A stretch of DNA of 7,818 nucleotides from Methylophaga sp. (GTDB lineage: Bacteria > Pseudomonadota > Gammaproteobacteria > Nitrosococcales > Methylophagaceae): contig WTAY01000011.1 in NCBI GenBank assembly GCA_013139345.1, positions 1 through 7,818 on the forward strand. The letters are read 5' to 3'. Below the pieces are notes generated by a model, which saw nothing but the letters and a program-made list of their open reading frames with translations, was not told where the DNA came from and searched no databases. This document shows positions 4,758 to 7,818 of this stretch, one piece after another. Every line of letters begins with the position of its first letter. The stretch's first letter is position 1. A program made the translations under genes and the position numbers.

Positions 4758-6473
4758 ATGCGCGCTTCAAAAATTCTTATTGCTACATTAAAAGAAACAC
4801 CTGCAGATGCAGAAATAATTAGTCACCAACTGATGCTTCGTGCGGGCTTAATCCGCCGTCTTGCATCTGGTCTTTATACTTGGTTGCCAATGGGTTTGAG
4901 GGTGTTAAGAAAAGTCGAGGCAATTGTACGTGAAGAAATGGCTAATGCGGGCGCTCAAGAGCTTTTAATGCCGACCATTCAACCTGCTGCTTTATGGCGC
5001 GAAAGTAAACGTTGGGAAAAGTATGGTCCAGAACTACTTCGCGTTACTGATCGACATAGTAATGAGTTTTGTTATGGTCCAACACATGAAGAAGTGATTA
5101 CTGATGTTGTTCGTCAAGAGATCCGTAGTTATAAACAGTTGCCGATTACTTTTTATCAAATTCAAACAAAATTCCGTGATGAAATTCGCCCTCGTTTTGG
5201 TGTAATGCGCTCGCGTGAATTTATTATGAAAGATGCCTATTCATTCCATATTGATCAAGCATCATTACAACAAACGTATGATGATATGTTTGCTGCATAT
5301 AATCGTATTTTTGAGCGTATGGGCTTAAATTTCCGCCCTGTTCAAGCGGATACGGGGAGTATCGGTGGTGAAGCTTCACATGAGTTCCATGTGCTTGCTA
5401 GTTCAGGTGAAGATGCGATTGCGTTTAGTGATAGCAGTGATTATGCCGCTAATATTGAGTTAGCAGAAGCGGTTGCACCAGCAGGTGAACGCGCTACCGC
5501 TACGGCAACTATGACCGTGGTTGATACACCTAAACAACACACCATTGATCAAGTCAGTGAGTTCCTTAATGTATCTGCCCAACAGTGCGTAAAAACATTA
5601 TTAGTTGAAGGTACAGAAGAAGGAAGTGTTGTTGCTTTAGTGCTTCGTGGTGATCATGAGTTAAATGAAATAAAAGCAGAAAAACTATCTGGGGTTGCTG
5701 AACCTCTTACCTTTGCTACGCCTGAACAAGTGCTTGCTGCCTGTGGTGCTAATATCGGTTCTATCGGCCCTGTTGGTTTAACTATCCCTGTTATTGTTGA
5801 TCGTGCAGCGGCACATATGACAGACTTTGTCTGTGGCGCTAATGAGGATGAAAAACATGTAACAGGTGTCAACTGGGGGCGTGATTTAGCAGAAGCTGAA
5901 ACAGCCGACTTACGTAATGTTGTTGCGGGTGATGCTAGCCCTGATGGTCAAGGCACGCTTGATATCGCTCGTGGTATTGAGGTCGGGCATATTTTCCAAT
6001 TAGGTGACACATACAGTACTGAACTGAATGCCAATGTCTTAGCCGATACGGGTAAGTCACAAATCCTAACAATGGGGTGTTACGGTATCGGTATTACGCG
6101 TGTTGTTGCTGCTGCTATCGAACAACATAATGATGATAATGGTATTGTTTGGCCAATGGCTCTCGCCCCGTTCCAACTTGTGCTTGTGCCTATCAACGCA
6201 CATAAATCCATTCGTGTTCGTGAAGCGGCTGATGCCATTTACAAAGAACTAACAGAAGCTGGCTTTGATATTTTATTAGATGACCGTGGTTTACGCCCTG
6301 GTGTTGCGTTTGCTGATATGGAGTTGATGGGAATTCCTCATCGTTTAATGCTAGGTGAGCGTGGCTTAGATAAGGATATGATCGAATATAAAAACCGTGC
6401 AACGGGTGAAGCTGATGAGTTTGCGATTGCAGATGTCATTGCTGAACTTCGTACACGTATGGCAGCAAGCTAA
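4758..6473 (+). CDS. proS: Prolyl-tRNA synthetase (bacterial type with editing insertion)
   Basis: This class II synthetase charges tRNA-Pro with proline. Its 571 residues match the long bacterial form (E. coli has 572). Visible marks are RLASGLYTWLPMGLRVL (34-50), the GPTHEE proline-binding loop (107-112), class II motif 2 FRDEIRPRFGVMRSREFIMKDAYSFH region (139-164), the SIGGEASHEF stretch (201-210), the insertion domain of about 224-407, motif 3 GCYGIGITR (440-448) and the C-terminal anticodon-binding domain from about 470. Lys279 in QQCVKTLLV corresponds to the E. coli insertion-domain lysine needed for editing mischarged Ala-tRNA, and the GSIGP loop is present, so editing is probably active. 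A modest AGGA lies 12 bp before the ATG. The fumarase start follows its stop by 20 bp. Confidence 0.98.
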   Translation: MRASKILIATLKETPADAEIISHQLMLRAGLIRRLASGLYTWLPMGLRVLRKVEAIVREEMANAGAQELLMPTIQPAALWRESKRWEKYGPELLRVTDRHSNEFCYGPTHEEVITDVVRQEIRSYKQLPITFYQIQTKFRDEIRPRFGVMRSREFIMKDAYSFHIDQASLQQTYDDMFAAYNRIFERMGLNFRPVQADTGSIGGEASHEFHVLASSGEDAIAFSDSSDYAANIELAEAVAPAGERATATATMTVVDTPKQHTIDQVSEFLNVSAQQCVKTLLVEGTEEGSVVALVLRGDHELNEIKAEKLSGVAEPLTFATPEQVLAACGANIGSIGPVGLTIPVIVDRAAAHMTDFVCGANEDEKHVTGVNWGRDLAEAETADLRNVVAGDASPDGQGTLDIARGIEVGHIFQLGDTYSTELNANVLADTGKSQILTMGCYGIGITRVVAAAIEQHNDDNGIVWPMALAPFQLVLVPINAHKSIRVREAADAIYKELTEAGFDILLDDRGLRPGVAFADMELMGIPHRLMLGERGLDKDMIEYKNRATGEADEFAIADVIAELRTRMAAS

Positions 6474-6493
6474 CTAAAGGACCATAACAAGCA

Positions 6494-7818
6494 ATGACTG
6501 TAATTACAGAAAAAGACTTCATTGATAGCATCGCAGATGCCTTGCAGTTTATTGCGTGTTATCACCCTAAAGATTTTATTCAAGCAATGGCAACTGCTTA
6601 TGAAAAAGAGCAATCGCCAGCGGCAAAAGATGCCATTGCTCAAATCTTAGTCAACTCACGTATGTGTGCTGAAGATAAACGCCCTATTTGCCAAGATACG
6701 GGCATTGTAAATGTGTTTATCAAGGTCGGAATGGATGTGCAGTGGCAAACGACACAAAGCCTTGATGATATGGTCAATGAAGGTGTGCGTCGTGCTTATT
6801 TACATCCTGATAATGTATTACGTGCTTCAGTTGTCAGTGATCCTCTCGGTAGCCGTACGAATACAAAAGATAATACACCTGCTGTTGTTCATACTGACAT
6901 TGTGTTGGGTAATAAGGTTGAAATACATATTGCTGCCAAAGGTGGCGGCAGTGAAAATAAAGCTAAATTTACTATTTTAAACCCGAGTGATAGTTTAGTT
7001 GATTGGGTGTTAGAGACGGTTCCTAAAATGGGGGCGGGCTGGTGTCCTCCCGGTATTATTGGTTTAGGTGTCGGTGGCACGGCTGAAAAAGCCATGTTGA
7101 TGGCGAAAGAATCCTTAATGGAATCTATTGATATTCAAGACTTGATTGAACGTGGTGCTGAAACGACTGCTGAGAAATTACGAATTGAATTGTTTGAGAA
7201 GATTAATCAACTGGGTATCGGCGCTCAAGGCTTAGGTGGTCTAACGACTGTGCTTGATGTAAAAATCAGTGAATACCCTACTCATGCCGCTTCATTACCC
7301 GTGGCAATGATTCCAAACTGTGCCGCGACACGGCATACTCACTTTACCTTAGATGGTAGTGGCCCAGCACAATTTGAACCACCATCAACATCAGATTGGC
7401 CTGAAATAACGTGGCAGGCAGCAGAAAATACTCGCCATGTTAATTTAGACACATTAAATCAATCAGACATTGAACTGTGGCAACCGGGTGAAACCTTATT
7501 ATTATCTGGTCACTTGCTGACTGGCCGTGATGCGGCTCACAAAAGGATTGCTGATCTGTTTGCCAAAGGCGTGTCATTACCTGATGGTTTAGATTTCAAT
7601 AATCGCTTTATCTATTATGTTGGCCCTGTTGATCCTGTTAAAAATGAAATTGTTGGCCCTGCCGGTCCAACAACAGCAACTCGCATGGATAAATTTACAA
7701 AAATGATGTTAGCTGAAACAGGTTTGATGGGCATGATTGGTAAAGCTGAACGCGGCCCTGATGCAATTCAAGCCATTAAAGATCACAAGTCAACATACCT
7801 AATGGCTGTGGGTGGTGC
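6494..7818 (+). CDS. fumA: Class I fumarate hydratase, iron-sulfur, single chain (partial, C-terminus beyond window)
   Basis: The frame is open for 441 codons from ATG 6494 and leaves the window; single-chain class I fumarases are about 500-550 residues, so the last part of the beta domain is missing. It interconverts fumarate and malate in the TCA cycle using an oxygen-sensitive 4Fe-4S cluster. The expected cluster ligands are Cys66 (RPICQDTG), Cys184 (GAGWCPPG) and Cys276 (IPNCAATRH), spaced much as in E. coli FumA. The alpha domain ends near 290. The beta domain shows LLTGRDAAHKR (341-351) and the GPTTATRMD segment (391-399). AAAGGA about 12 bp upstream is the ribosome site, and proS ends 20 bp before the start, so co-transcription is likely. 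The gene appears intact; fumA is used in the sense of class I fumarase, and other names are possible. Confidence 0.95.
   Translation, partial: MTVITEKDFIDSIADALQFIACYHPKDFIQAMATAYEKEQSPAAKDAIAQILVNSRMCAEDKRPICQDTGIVNVFIKVGMDVQWQTTQSLDDMVNEGVRRAYLHPDNVLRASVVSDPLGSRTNTKDNTPAVVHTDIVLGNKVEIHIAAKGGGSENKAKFTILNPSDSLVDWVLETVPKMGAGWCPPGIIGLGVGGTAEKAMLMAKESLMESIDIQDLIERGAETTAEKLRIELFEKINQLGIGAQGLGGLTTVLDVKISEYPTHAASLPVAMIPNCAATRHTHFTLDGSGPAQFEPPSTSDWPEITWQAAENTRHVNLDTLNQSDIELWQPGETLLLSGHLLTGRDAAHKRIADLFAKGVSLPDGLDFNNRFIYYVGPVDPVKNEIVGPAGPTTATRMDKFTKMMLAETGLMGMIGKAERGPDAIQAIKDHKSTYLMAVGG

Noticed and set aside
5654..6402. Minus-strand open frames within proS (5654-5872 and 6193-6402)
   Set aside because: They lie opposite conserved insertion and anticodon-binding domains of ProRS and are shadow frames.
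6711..7095. Open frames inside the fumarase (6711-6980 plus, 6889-7095 minus)
   Set aside because: They overlap the conserved alpha domain of fumarase in other frames; the fumarase frame itself is uninterrupted to the window end.

Overview
The window looks like chromosomal DNA of a moderately AT-rich gammaproteobacterium. This rests on a subtype I-F Cas1, a long bacterial-type prolyl-tRNA synthetase close to the E. coli enzyme in length and in its editing lysine, and a single-chain class I fumarase of the kind common in that class. The exact lineage cannot be fixed from sequence reading alone; an aquatic Thiotrichales-like organism would fit, but that is a guess.

Layout: the left half (1-3847) is entirely minus strand. 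From right to left it holds an S4-domain RluA-family pseudouridine synthase, a wHTH-WYL-WCX transcription regulator, a small stand-alone HIRAN-domain protein, and the start of a type I-F cas1 gene that runs off the left edge. The usual I-F order predicts cas2-3, csy1-3, cas6f and a CRISPR array further left; none of these is visible here. The right half (3901-7818) is plus strand: a secreted DUF4124 protein, a MIF/tautomerase protein, proS and a class I fumarase that runs off the right edge. Gaps of 16, 46 and 20 bp make this a likely operon. A 53-bp divergent gap separates the two halves.

The most interesting stretch is 900-3000. Two 87-bp copies of a double-hairpin repeat (82/87 identical, inverted relative to each other) bracket the HIRAN and WYL genes. 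A second repeat family, in two direct copies of about 54 bp, brackets the HIRAN gene alone. The 410-bp gap before cas1 carries a perfect 18-bp dyad and a perfect 14-bp dyad. The HIRAN upstream region carries a perfect 15-bp dyad, and the WYL upstream region shares a TGAATATA element with the cas1 upstream region. My reading is an accessory module in which a WYL repressor, and possibly a DNA-end-binding HIRAN protein, accompany a I-F CRISPR adaptation gene beside a housekeeping block. Functional coupling is inferred, not shown.
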